In this document: positions 1 to 11,473 of the stretch, in pieces
Numbering within the stretch: position 1 is the first letter of the stretch
Layout: each line of letters opens with the position of its first letter
Source of the DNA: Gnetum montanum
Lineage: Eukaryota; Streptophyta; Gnetopsida; Gnetales; Gnetaceae
Assembly (NCBI GenBank): GCA_015680685.1
Contig: MNCI01016519.1
Coordinates: forward strand, 476,603 to 540,602
Length of the DNA stretch: 64,000 bases
Reading direction: 5' to 3'
Notes under the pieces: model-generated
Seen by the model: only the letters and a program-made list of their open reading frames with translations
Told to the model about the DNA's origin: nothing
The model's database searches: none
Translations under genes and position numbers: made by a program

Positions 1-375
1 AAGGGTGAGAGAGAGAAAATAATAAATAACATTAAATAAATAACAAATAAATAAATAACAAAGTGAATGCTGCAATGATGAAGTAATATCGATCTTTATT
101 GCTAGTCATGTGCGTGTCCAAGTACAGCACACTCGAATAAAGACACCGTACAATTACATTCACCACACTGTGGGCAGACACGGGAAAAAAATTTAACTCT
201 GGAGGGATCAAACTACCAGAGCTTTGCTACTCTAAAACTGGGATCCCCAAACAAGGGAATTCCGCCTCTTATTTATAGACATTGCGGTAGACTGCGATAT
301 CGCGTACGCGATATTGTAGGGACGACGTGATATCGCGTACGCGATATCGCGGCCTATGCGAATCACGTCTCATCA
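1..375 (-). mobile_element. LTR fragment, minus orientation, cut by window edge (E0)
   Basis: This is part of a long terminal repeat related to the LTRs of the element at 5728-14319. Shared blocks in the same order include the stretch around 70-180 with the reverse-strand polyadenylation signal, the minus-strand TATA box near 270 and the CGATATCG palindromes. The right edge is placed after CATCA at 375, where similarity to the other LTRs stops. No polypurine tract follows, so the internal domain, if any, lies to the left outside the window, or this is a solo LTR. It keeps more CpG than its relatives, which suggests a younger or less methylated copy. Confidence 0.75.
265..350 (-). promoter_or_regulatory. 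LTR core promoter with CpG palindromes
   Basis: Read on the minus strand, a TATAAATA box (about 269-277) has two copies of a CGATATCGCGTACG-type palindrome upstream, at 294-316 (one mismatch) and 329-348 (20 bp, perfect). The same order is found in decayed form in both LTRs of the 5728-14319 element and near 10085. The fixed spacing to the TATA box suggests a cis-regulatory role. No known factor is assigned. Confidence 0.5.
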
Positions 376-1119
376 GTTACAAACAATAAACTCAAATAAG
401 GATGAAACATGAGGCTTAACTAAAATAAGGATGAAACATGAGGCTTAACTAAAATAAACTCAAAAGAAATGTAAATAGATCAAACAATAAAAATAAAAAT
501 AAATAGTTTCTAGAGGATAAAAAAAAAGGAGTAGCCCTTGAAATATGTTAAACCTAACCTATCCACTACATGTACAAGCTTAATTAATTAAAAACAATAA
601 CATAAATTAAACCTATGAAACAAGATAAACAAAAGGACATCTCTATAACTACAATTGGAAATAAATACAAATGGTTAATTAACAATGAGTTATTAGTCTA
701 TTGGTAAAAATCTTCATTTGAAAGCTCCAAGTCATGGGTTTGATTCTAGTGGGCAATGCTAAGTTATAAAGTTCTAATTAGACTATATATCTTGAGGTGT
801 ACCTATATTACAATTATTTTAGGATTCTAATGCTGAGGTATCAATATGAATTATAATTCTAATATTTCATTAGGAATGATAGGAAATGCTTTATCCAATC
901 CATCCATGAGAATAATGATGAGTACAACATCAAATGTGTTGTTAGTGGAGGTTGCATTAATGTCTTTATCATAAACATCTATTGCTCAAGTTAATGCTAT
1001 ATATTATTCGATCAATTTCAATAATCCTTACACTATAGATTCATCCCAATTACACCAATAGTACATGCAACAAGTCTTTAAAGTACTTTTTGATGCCATT
1101 AACTAACAAAACCAATATA
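376..1119. other. AT-rich stretch without a recognisable gene
   Basis: Apart from the 29-bp duplication I see no coding signature, RNA gene or element edge. It is the flank between the LTR fragment and the solo LTR. Confidence 0.5.
394..451. repeat. 29-bp tandem duplication
   Basis: Two adjacent, essentially identical 29-bp copies of a unit containing GGATGAAACATGAGGCTTAA. The rest of 376-1119 is AT-rich with no gene I can support. Confidence 0.85.
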
Positions 1120-1124
1120 ACTTG

Positions 1125-2029
1125 TGATGAGCATCAAAGTGTCGTGTTGATGGGCCTTGTTTATGTGGTGTTGCCTTGTCAATGGGGCCGCATTGACGTA
1201 GCATTCGCTACATTGACACAACCCTGTCAATGCAATCCTAGAGCAAGAACTATAAATACGAGGTCCTAGCTATGTTTATAGGCATCAAATTCATAGTAGT
1301 AGCAGAGCTCTTGCAGTTTGTCTATTCAAAAGTTAGAATATTTTTCCCAAGTGCCTAAACAAGAGTCACTGAGTGTATGAATCATTATTTGAGCATTATT
1401 GTACCTAAGCACGATAGTGTATATGATAATAAAGATAAGCTTCTTGACAAACCTTGCAGCATTCTAGATAGTTTAGATATTTACTCATGCATTTAATGCT
1501 TTTAGTTATTTATTTAATGTTTTTGAGTAGTTAAGCTAATTAAGAAAGATAAGTTAGATAGATTAAATACATAAGTATGACCACTTCGAGTGTAACACAT
1601 ATTCACTTGGTAATCTTAATAGCATTATTACTTGGTGCACCTAGTAGCATAATGCTTGGTAACCTAGTAGGGGATACATGGGTTTAGGACGTGTATAGAA
1701 AATGGGATTGAATACTTATGTTGGGACTAGTAAAAGATCAATGAGTTAGTTAAATAAAATTAGTTATTAAATTACTTTATCTCTCTCTTCAAGCACCAAA
1801 GAACATGAAACATAAAATGATAAAAATCATATGCCTTGATTACACTTAACCATACCTTTGTACTTCACAAGTGTAATTAGGAAGATAAGGAATGACCTTT
1901 AGGGCAAGATTCACCTCCTAGAGAGACTAGTGCACCCAAAACTATAGAGTCCATGGAATTTAATGGGATCGCGCGTGAATGCTTCATGATTTGTATGGTT
2001 GAGCATAGGGGTACCTTCACCGCTCATCA
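1125..2029 (+). mobile_element. Solo LTR of the E1 family
   Basis: A 905-bp LTR starting TGATGAGCA and ending GCTCATCA, which form terminal inverted repeats. It is flanked by a perfect 5-bp target duplication ACTTG (1120-1124 and 2030-2034). It aligns along its length with the two LTRs of E1 (18967-19984 and 30966-31856): TATA box, AATAAA signal and the GTACC-TTCAC end are in the same order. No internal domain remains, so it most likely arose by recombination between the two LTRs of a full element. The intact target duplication argues against later rearrangement. Confidence 0.9.
1252..1259 (+). promoter_or_regulatory. TATA box of the solo LTR
   Basis: TATAAATA in the same place as the TATA box of the E1 5' LTR (19197-19205). 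An AATAAA signal follows at 1426-1431, so a U3-R-U5 layout is preserved. Confidence 0.6.
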
Positions 2030-2034
2030 ACTTG

Positions 2035-2599
2035 TCTTTTTCACCTTCTTTGGATTTTTTTCTACTAATACCTCCTATTCAATTTTTCCAGTTTTCTCTA
2101 TAAGCTTTTGTTATATCTTGAATTCCTGCCACTATCATGATAACACTAGCCAAAATTCCTCAAATGGGATCAAATGTTTTATCAATTTAGTTTTTTTGCT
2201 TTTCCTACAATCTAATAATTATCATAACTTGTGCCACAACCTATAATTCCATCCTTATTTTTATGTGTCATAATCTCAAGTACCAAATGAGTAAATTTCA
2301 TTCATGCAAATGCTACAAGTAATTAATCCAACTACCAATACATTTGTGAACACACCACTAATTCAAAGTATGTCTTAATAAGCTATGAATGTTCAAGCAA
2401 GTTAATGAATTACTATAATAACTAATGTTCATCAAATTAGTGTTCATCATTAATTGTGACACCATTTGATTTCTTTAGCAAACCAATTGAATGAAATTTT
2501 GCAATTCCAAAAGTAAGCTCCTTATACTAAAATGCCTTTTTAACTTTCCTTGAAGGAGCTTATGAAAAGAAAATGTATTTCAACTCTTTCTTTGTTACT
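2035..2599. other. T-rich stretch, no gene seen
   Basis: Open frames here (for example 1953-2246) start inside the solo LTR and have low-complexity composition. I see no conserved motif. Confidence 0.4.
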
Positions 2600-3000
2600 T
2601 TTACTAGGAGGTGTAGATGTTGAAATTAAGAATATCTTTACATTTCCTAATTATTTTGGTATTGATGATAAGAATACTTACAATCATATTTAAGCATTTG
2701 AAACCTTGATTATGACATTTGAAAACAATGTTAATGATAAAACTAAAAGGAATGCTTTTCCATTGACATTTAGGGATAAGATGCTGTTTTGATATAAATC
2801 CTTAAAACCTTACTATATTCAATCATGAGAGAAATTTAAGGATGGGCTTTTAAATAGGTTTTTATGCTATGCCAAAATGCATTTGTATAAGAAGAAACAT
2901 ATAGGTTTCCAATTAAAGGAGATGAGAACTTTTGAAAAATCATGGAAATGATTCAAGGACATTAAGGTAAAGAAACTTGAACATGGATTCATGAAGTGAT
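2600..3000 (+). pseudogene. gag remnant of an LTR retrotransposon
   Basis: A plus-strand reading with several stops resembles the central retrotransposon gag domain: a FPLTFRDKM-like block, then YKSLKPY, then EKFKDGLLNRFLCYAKMH and a KEMRTFEKSW stretch. Two stops replace tryptophan codons (TGG to TGA). It is of the Athila/gypsy type and does not match the gags at 20136-21972 or 40050-42240 closely, so it belongs to another element. I find no start, protease or LTR with it. It lies between the solo LTR and the end of the B1 pseudogene; 3001-3414 holds nothing further. Confidence 0.55.
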
Positions 3001-3414
3001 AGCTATTAGGATTCCTTTTAGATTGCCTTACTTCATAAACAAGACAAAGTGTAAATTTTGCTTCTGCAATTCAATCCTAGAAAAGAATCCTAGAGTAGCA
3101 TTTGATGCCTTGAAAAAAGAGTTGATCAAAGTAAGACATGGCTTGTTAACATGAAGCTAAACATGGAAAAAGTATTAATGATGGCTTACCTTTTAAAATA
3201 AATTAAGAAAGTTAATTATAAATTATTATTGATAGCCTTGAATCCTAATCAAGTTGTATAACCTTGACATGTTTGTTAACATATCTAAAATGTGTAACAA
3301 CAACCTCTTTAGCAAACACAATAAGTGCCATCAATAAGAACCATGGAAGGAATTCATAATACATAACAATAGTAGTGTTATACTCATACTTGTTTTCCTT
3401 TTAGCCATTTGGAA

Positions 3415-5727
3415 CTGTGAGTGCAACATACAGCTCCTTAGTAGTTGCCTATCACTTTTGTTGCCTATAAGTAGCTCCAACTTGCATCTTTTAGTGGACT
3501 TCTTCTTCAACCACTTGAGATAGGTTTCACGTTTAACCTTGTATTTCTTCTTGTGGTCCTTTTGTCTTTGGCCCCACTCAAGAACCTAGGCATAATAGTC
3601 TCTTCACTTCTTGACCTTGTGCGCTAGCAAGTCCATATGATGATTCTGCTTTGCAACCTCCCTGGCAAGGGCAACCTTGCCATGGATGGCATTCTAGTAC
3701 CACACCTATTTGATCTCTTTAGTTTGCAGGGAACTCTTGTTGGTAACTTGGGCCTCCACAAATTTCTTGCGATCTTTGAGATTCATGTTATCCTCAACCA
3801 ACCTCTTATTTTCTTTTTCCAATGCTACAACACATTTCCATAGGAACTTATTGGAACTTTGAGCTTCCCACAAAGTTTTGGCACATGAAAATGCATAATC
3901 AGTGACACTTTCCTATAGCTTTTGTGGTACATTCTCCACATTGAATGGTAAGTTGGGTAAGGTATCGATCTCAATGGGGCAGTTGGGATCCCATCTAAAC
4001 TTAGGTGCTAGAAATAACACAAACAAAATATATGCAATAACAATAGGTAGCCAGATAATTGAGAAATAACAAACAACAATAAAACTAAAACAATGCAACT
4101 AGAAAATAACTATAAAAAACTAAAAGTACAAGATAAAGTAAGTTCTTACCAACATTGGGAACAATTTGTTGCAATTGATCAATTACATCCTCTGCCATTC
4201 CTTGCATAAACTTCCTCTTGTTAAGAGTGTCAACCCATGGCTTCATGTAAAGCGTGGAGGTTGAGGTGGTGGATTGAGGCTCAGCAGCTTAGGCAAGTAC
4301 AATAACGAATAAATGATTAATACCAAGCTTAAATTGAAACAACAAAAGAACTCAGACATACAAAAAAAAGGGATACATACCTAGAACATCATCTTGGATG
4401 ATGATAGGGATTTCACCTAGCTATGAGTGATAAAAAATGGAGTCAAAGTCATCTAATGGAACATTGGGTAATCCCTCTTCATCATGACATTGTAGGAGCT
4501 CCTCCTCTAGGTGTTTTTGCTCCACCTCTGCTATTGATACTTGAGCCACCAACTCTTATTGCTTGCCTAATGGAACAACAAGAGAAAAACGTAATATAAC
4601 TTAACATATCTTGCATAAAACAAAATAATAATATAGCCTTAGGAGATAAAAACATAATAATGCAAAATAACTAAGAAATAAAACAAATTAAAACATATGT
4701 GTGACCACATCTCATGCTTGGCGAAGTCTAACCATGAACCTCCTCTTGGAGGGTTGCTCAATCATTGGTGTTGTTTCCTCAACCATGGGCCTCTTTTGTT
4801 TGGCTTTAGTTGAACCTTTAGCTTTAGCCTGTAATGTCTTAGTCTGTTCAACATTCCCATCCTTAAGTTGGGGCTTCATTCCTATGCTGTCAGGGAAAGC
4901 ACAATGCCTACCACTAAGTTCCTTAGTGGTAACAAATAGTGACTTCCCGATGTCCTTTGGTTGGTTTTGAGCCTACATAGTTGGATAAACATGTTTTACT
5001 CATGGCTTGGAGAGTTTGAATGGATCTTGGCTTACTCATTTTTCATTCTTCTTCACCACTAGGAACTCCGTGAACCTCCTTAGATATGCCACAAAGAATG
5101 CGTAATGCATGTGGTATTTTGTTGTGAGGTTGTCACAAAGTTTAAGGATCTTATTACATAGCTTAGAAGCCAAGTGACTAGCCTAGTTAAATCAAGCACC
5201 TTCTGAAAGAACCTTCTTCATGGTCCATACTTGATCAACCCTTATGATTTTTCCTTATGATAGCAACTTGGGGAACCCTTGGAAGTGGAACAAGGGATAT
5301 GCCTCTCTAGCCTCTTCAACCTTGAATTAGTTAGGAGACAACCCCTTGTGACCATGACGAGTGGCCAACCACTCTTATACCTTTTCTTGGTGCTTCACCT
5401 CTTTACTTGCCTTAGTGAAAATATTTAGGCCTTCACGAGAAATGCCAAAGAGGCTGCTAAAGGTAGATTCATTAATGGCCAAGGTGTAGGCACACCATGA
5501 ACCTAGGTGATGAACTTCTTCATTCCTTTGTCAATGGAGTCAATGATGTTCACCATCTCAAGAGTAGGGACAGCTGGGCTAGGGGCCATAAAGAGATGAA
5601 GCAAACCTACATTGGCAATGTTTGCTCTAATGTTTAAGGGAGCCCTACTAGCCAACCACTACTGTGCTGAATCTACCTCACCATACTTAAGAATGAGAGT
5701 TTCCTTAGAACATTCTAAAATGACAAG
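3415..5727 (-). pseudogene. B1 pseudogene, 3' part (exons 4-7)
   Basis: This is the 3' portion of a multi-exon gene of unknown function, on the minus strand. Exons read right to left: exon 4 to about 4703, exon 5 at 4381-4561, exon 6 at 4150-4287 (138 bp), exon 7 from 4007 down. Introns keep GT donors (GTATGT at 4380, GTAAGA at 4149) and AG acceptors. Exon 4 ends in a basic, charged stretch with KRPMVEE, and exon 7 encodes a coiled coil; both have counterparts in the copies at 43330-48600 and 58447-62657. The copy is truncated inside exon 7, so the last exon is missing. Exon 4 is interrupted at 5727 by E2 and resumes at 14320. I recognise no family; it resembles the extra ORFs of plant retrotransposons only in general form. 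Confidence 0.7.
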
Positions 5728-6602
5728 TGATGAGTGGCTAGGTATCCCTATACTCAACCATACAAATATGAGCGTTCACACACGATCCAGTCGAACTTTA
5801 CAGACGGGCTAGTTGTGGTATCTAGATAGTTACACGTTGATCACAGTTTGCTATCTTCCCACCTAGACTAGTATTTTCTTTATCATGTATGGTTCAGTCT
5901 AGAGTGAGGTGTATGATGTGGTCCTAAACTAGTGCTACTCCTAGAGATAATGGAAAATAACTTTGATTAAGCTAAGAGGGAATGGGAGAAGAGAATCTAA
6001 GTTAGCCTAAGTGCAATGAGCATTCGTCCTTAATCGTTCATACAAATCTTGGACCTCATGTACTACTACTGGGATTACCAAGCGCATGTCCTAGGTACAC
6101 TATTGGGATAACAAGTAGTTACACTTAAATGCTTGTGATTAAGTTGTACTCATTCCACATTAACAACATGAACTGTAAATGACAAGAAAGTAAATATTAA
6201 CTAAAGGAAACAGTAAATAACAATTAAAAATTAAAGTAATTAAGAGCTAAGTGGATGCTACAATGATGAAGTAATCTCGATCTTTATTACCGATCATGTG
6301 TGTGTTCAAGTACGTCACACTTGAATAAAGGTTCTGTACAATTACAATCATCTCACTGTAGGCATGCATTGTGGAAAGGATTGAGATGAACTAGAAATGA
6401 ACAAAAAGAATCTACTTCTACACTCACTCTAACACTAACTTACTCTCTTCCTGTGCATCTAAATGTGGTATTTATAGGCTTACACAGAAACCACGATATT
6501 GTGTATCCGATATTATTAGCCAAGCCGCAATATTGCGTACTTGATATCGTGGATCCAATATCGTGGGTCCAATATTAGAGCCTAACAAATGATGGTTTGT
6601 CA
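5728..6602 (-). repeat. 3' LTR of E2
   Basis: 875 bp, starting TGATGAGTGG and ending TTTGTCA on the plus strand, collinear with 13445-14319. A minus-strand TATA box lies near 6470, with decayed CGATAT palindromes to its right (6490-6580). Confidence 0.9.
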
Positions 6603-6610
6603 TACCCTCA
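6603..6610 (-). other. Polypurine tract of E2
   Basis: TACCCTCA on the plus strand is TGAGGGTA on the element strand, directly abutting the 3' LTR. The same eight bases abut the 3' LTR of E1 at 30958-30965. It primes plus-strand DNA synthesis in this kind of element. Confidence 0.75.
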
Positions 6611-6979
6611 CGATTGAATGAAACCTCATCCTTGAGTCGAACAAAATGAGAACAAGCCCAATTAATTACACAATGGATAGGTATGGGATTATTGACTGAC
6701 TAGGAATTTATTCATGTTGTAGTGGAGAATTGAAACAAAAAAATTGGGACACAAACACAAAATTCCAAAATTTATTGGAACTCATGTGGTTCCTAGTGGC
6801 AGTGGTTCCTCCATGGGTCTCTTCCCCTTGTCTTGTGCTCCAGGTTTTGGAAGTTGATGGCTCTAAAGGAGTGCTTGGAGCTTATCCTCTTCAATTCAAG
6901 GGTCCTGTGCCAACCATGTTGATGCTCCAATGTTTGATGGAGTCGGCACCTCTCATGGAAACGACAATTACGGGAACAT

Positions 6980-9543
6980 CTAATTGGCCTTGACATACCA
7001 GGCCGCAAATAGCCATCGTTCCTCTTCATAGGCTTTGGATTTATCCTTGTATTCTTGGTAATCCATAAGCCATCGAGCCAAGTTTTCTGTGACATCTTTT
7101 TGTCCTTGGTAGTTGGTTTTGATCACGTTTAACTTAGAATTTTCCACTACTAATTTCTGTAGCATCTTCTTGTGCTCAACAAATTCTATTTCATACTTCA
7201 TGTAGGTGGTTGCTACATGCTTCTCTAGCTCTGTTCTCAGGTGACATGTTGTTAACATGGCTAAATTGGCATACCACAAGTTTGCCAATTTCATGTACTT
7301 CATAAGATCTTGTATCTGCAGGTTCTGACTTTTGAACTGCTTAGTGGACAAATGCATAGGTATCCAATATGGCCCGCCAATCAATGTTTTGAACACTGAG
7401 AGTGTTGATATGGGCCTTGACCATATGGATTTATTTTTCAATTACTTTCTTGTATCCCCACCTGATCCTTGAAGTGTTCCTTTAGCTTTTCATGTTGCTT
7501 GGCCTCGTTTTGTCACACGCTTATTTGAATTTCCATCTTTTGATGGATTGCGTGCACCTCCTCCATTGAAAGGGTTCAATTTTCTTTGGCCAAGTGATTA
7601 TGTCCTATTTGACCTTGACTAATTGTTCTCATAACTGCTGAAAATTTTCTTCAAGAACATTCTTTTGTTTTTTCATGGTGGTCAATCGGAGATTATCTAT
7701 GGTAAGCTATTTACTCTCCTCTTGTAAGGCCTTGAGTTCTTTGGCATGTGCATATCTCTGAGCTTGTGCCTTAGAAGCATCCCAAACGGCCATCTCTTTC
7801 TTTTCTACCACTTTCTTATTTTCTGCCAACAATTTATTAAGTTGCTCTATCAAAAAGGACTCTAGCTGGTCTACAGGGATGAATTGAGATGGGTCCTATT
7901 GTGCAGCTTGCAAGGTGACGAGTCTCTCTTGGAGTCTTTCCAACTTTGCCTTTGCATGCTCAACCTTGATCTCTGCCATAACCAGCTTCCCTTTGGTGGA
8001 TATGAGGTCTGATTGAGTTGTTGTGACATCTTGAGGGATGTCAAATAAGGATGTCATCACTTGTCTTATCTACAGCAATTGATCGAGAACATCCTCATGC
8101 TCTGCAAGAGTCATTGAGGGACTAGCCACAGTTTAAGCATTGTGTGCTTCCGTAAAATCTACCGGTGGCACAATAGGGACATTGAATGATTCTTTATGTG
8201 GTTTGTGACCACTTCTGCTGCTCTTGCTACATCTTGGTGCTGCATGACCACTACTGTGGCCCCTTCACTAGTTTTTAATTACACCTAAAAAGATGCAGTG
8301 TTCCCTGAGATCTGTTGTGACCAGTGTGATTCCCCTCTTCCTCTTTGGATTGACACCTCACCCTATGAACGATTGATGGAGATCATGGATCATACGGTAT
8401 CATCTATGACTTGGGAGAAGTTGGTCTCATCACGGCTTCCCTAGCTGGTTGTCTTAGCAATGGCTCATCACAGTCGATAATCCTGTGGCAGTGGCGGTAG
8501 TTGATCTTGCTGGCATGTGCTGGGTCTCGCTTCTTATTTTTGATTGGGCCTTGTGCTTGGGAGTTGGCTAGGCCCTGTAGTTTGAGTTGTAGTGGGCCCC
8601 ACCATATGTTCTCGTTCTAGCTCTAGTGTCTCACTAGCACTTTTCGTTGGGGATGGCGGCTTCAGCAATTCAGCAAATGAAGCATTTTGGACTCTTCTGG
8701 GGATGTCATTGGTGTACCCCAAAATTCTAACATGCCGGCATAGCTTTCTGATGAGACAAGAGAAGGGCAATGTGAACTTATCTATCTTGTGTTCATCAAA
8801 TCTCCTCAAAATATCTGTTAGATATATATGGGGTAGGTTGGCATTAACTTTTCCCATCAATATTACACTTCCTCTAGTTGCATATGTGGAGATTTTGTTT
8901 AGCCCTTTTGTGGGGAAGATGTGATATGTACAGATCTTGAAATATATTCTCTCTTCCAGTGTCAACTCTCTGTACATTTTTTCCTCCTTGCTGTATGCCC
9001 TTTTCAACCAGATCTTTCGTGCATCAGCATCAAAGTGAGTGGGCACGTGAGCAACTTTTGTCCCTGTATTCGGAAGATTCAACACTTTTGAAATGGCTTT
9101 GGTAGAGAAATATACAGAAACACCACAAATATCAACTATGGTGTCTTCTTCTTTATTATGCCAAAATTGATACATCTCTCCCAGGTACCAGGCACCACTT
9201 TTAGAGAGAATAGGCCATAATGGGGACCCTTTGAGTTGGTCCCTGACTACCTCAGGAGCAAACTTAATGAAAGGTTTAAAGTTGAGTTCCATGATCATGG
9301 TTGCTGACATGGACCTTTCATGAATCACCTGAATGCATTTTGGGGACAACGTGAGATGTTGCCCCTGTTTAGGTGCTTCAGCGGTTCCTCTTTTAGCTTG
9401 TCCCGATTACATAGTAATAGGAGGCTCTTGATGGATGCTGAATGATTTTGCCTCTTGTTCTGCATGTTCCTCAAGAGATGCTTGGCCTCTGCCTCTCCTT
9501 GGTTGTTTGGAGACACCTTGAGAGGGTACTCCTTACTGTCCAA
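6980..9543 (-). pseudogene. Additional ORF of E2: globular domain plus coiled coil
   Basis: The longest open part, 8534-9349, encodes 271 residues. It resembles the putative plant transposon protein domain found downstream of pol in Athila-like elements: YFSTKAISKVLNLP, a charged linker, then LTLEERIYFKI and SVILMGKVNANLPHIYLTDI. A short upstream frame (9325-9543) may be the N-terminus after a frameshift. The downstream part (about 8500-6980) is broken but rich in Lys, Glu and Gln in coiled-coil fashion, ending in the open frame 6980-7441 with ELEKHVATTYMKYEIEF. Both halves have clear counterparts in E1 (28580-28860 and 30180-30430). Function is unknown; envelope-like and accessory roles have been suggested for this position in the family. 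6611-6979 is the 3' untranslated part. Confidence 0.7.
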
Positions 9544-9869
9544 ATTTAGGGATCATTTGTAATCACACGGGGCCGAGTATTAGTAAGGTTATTTACAAAA
9601 TTTGACTTATACCCTTACTTCTTACCTTTAATGAATTTTTTTCTTGTTTACTGTGATCTAGAGTTACAAAATTTTATGAAAATGTACCCTAAAAGTTTTG
9701 ATATTAGGCCTAATTTAATTAGGTGGCTCTAAAATTTAATTCTCATGGTGTGGGTGAAGAGATGAAATTGATTTTGGCAACATGTTTAACATTTTAACTA
9801 TCATTTACCCTTTATAATATCCTTTCGAAGATGATGAAATTTGAAAAAATTATGTGCAACTTGGAGCGT

Positions 9870-10170
9870 ACCCTTCCCCCACGACTAAGCTGAACACTCC
9901 AGGTTCAGACAGGTTCAATCAGAATGGGAAGCAGAGCGTTATTGAGCAAGTTATGGATGTTTGAATGATAGGTGCGCAAGCTAGCAAATTTGTGGAAGAA
10001 AATTTGAACAACTCCCCTTGCATGAATAGTGAAAAATGATGTTGATGTGCACGGGGGGTCCATATATACAGTTGTTATGGACGCGATATCGCGTACCCGA
10101 TAGCGTGGACCCGATATTGCATCAGACTAGATATCGTGTCGGACCTGATATGGAGGCCTATTGAAAATAG
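9870..10170 (-). promoter_or_regulatory. Internal promoter-like region upstream of the E2 additional ORF
   Basis: On the minus strand, decayed CGATATCG/CGTACC palindromes (10080-10150) are followed by a TATATA box near 10065 and then about 0.5 kb of leader before the additional ORF. The palindrome-then-TATA order is that of the family LTR promoter (see 265-350). The stretch from the TATA box onward aligns with E1 at 27526-27740, which has the same relation to its additional ORF. This suggests a separate promoter for the additional ORF rather than only a spliced genomic transcript. Confidence 0.5.
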
Positions 10171-11473
10171 GGTACTTAGTAAAATTAATGAATTTTTAAA
10201 TTTCCAAGGCTAGAAATGAAGGATTTGAGGTTAATTGGAAAGGTCCAGGGTAACATTGAAAAGACCAGGATGCATAAAAGGTATAATGGGGTAGAATCTG
10301 ATAATGAAATTCATGAATAGAGTGAGGAAAAAGGACATGTTATTGTGCATAAGAACGTTTGAATTAAAAGGATGATAAAGGAAAGAATAGATTTGGCAAT
10401 TAAGTACTTGGAGGGTATAAAATGATGTGGCGGTGTGCAACAAGTACAAATTACAAAAGTCACGCAAGTGGATCCTCCCCAAAGCAGGTTCCAACCTATA
10501 ATTTCCTTGCATAACCACACCTTAAAATGTTCGTAGGCACTAGAAGGGTACACCAATGCAACAAAACATACACACATGTTAAATACCACCGTAATGAGGT
10601 ATGAGTTTTATGCCACACAAGACACAAGTTAGAAATACTTAGACAGTGAGATGAAACAAATCGTAGAAAGGATTGAAGAGATTAGGACATGAGGTAACTA
10701 ACCGAAGGCATAATGAATCCTAAGTATAGGGCATGATTAATGTGTCATTAGCCTGTCACTCCAAAATCAAGACCAAGTCCATTCTTTCGATGAGTGACAT
10801 CGCATTGTTTCATCCAATGATGGACAACCATAAGAGCATTATGATAGCAAGGTGTATGAGCACTTGGCATTTTGTCTAAGGGAGGAGTGATTTGGAATTT
10901 CTCTATGGCACACATGCTTGTTGTGTTTTTTTTTTCTAGTTGCTTTGGCACTTTGTTTTCCCCAACAATGAACCGAAGAAGTTGCCAACCTTTAGGCATG
11001 GGTGCATGTCTTTCTAGTGGGACCCCTTAGAATAGCATTGGGTTTTTTTTTATTAAGTGCCTTTATTACTCTTACTCCCATTGTTGTTAGATCTACAAGG
11101 ATCTTAGTACAACCAAGCTGCATGATAGCACCTATAGATGTCACCAAAAGGAATCCACAAGTCCCCTTGATGTCACACCTTGGCCATTCCTTCTTAGTCC
11201 ATCATTCTTCGCTTTGGGCATAATGAGCACAAAATTACTTTTAAGTTTTCATGATGGCAAGAATATCATCGTACCCAGAGTAGAACCCCTTATTAATAGA
11301 ATAGGTGGGTGGATTTTGTCGGCTCACTGTCCAAATAATTAGTCACTTGTGACTGGTTACATGAGTGTTTTATTCATAGATGAGATTACACACAAAAAGA
11401 TAAAACAATAAATTAGAAATGAAAAACTAGAAAACAAAAAATTGTAAAATCAAAGAAAAAGAAAAACATTTTA
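10171..11473 (-). other. E2 segment between gag and the additional ORF, no pol found
   Basis: Open frames exist (10748-10999, 10231-10589), but none carries a protease, reverse transcriptase, RNase H or integrase motif that I can see. In E1 the equivalent interval contains the whole pol. The minus-strand frame 10748-10999 is unrecognised. Confidence 0.5.

Noticed and set aside
6730-6993. An 87-codon plus-strand open frame
   Set aside because: It lies antisense in the 3' end of E2; the minus strand has the reading shared with E1.
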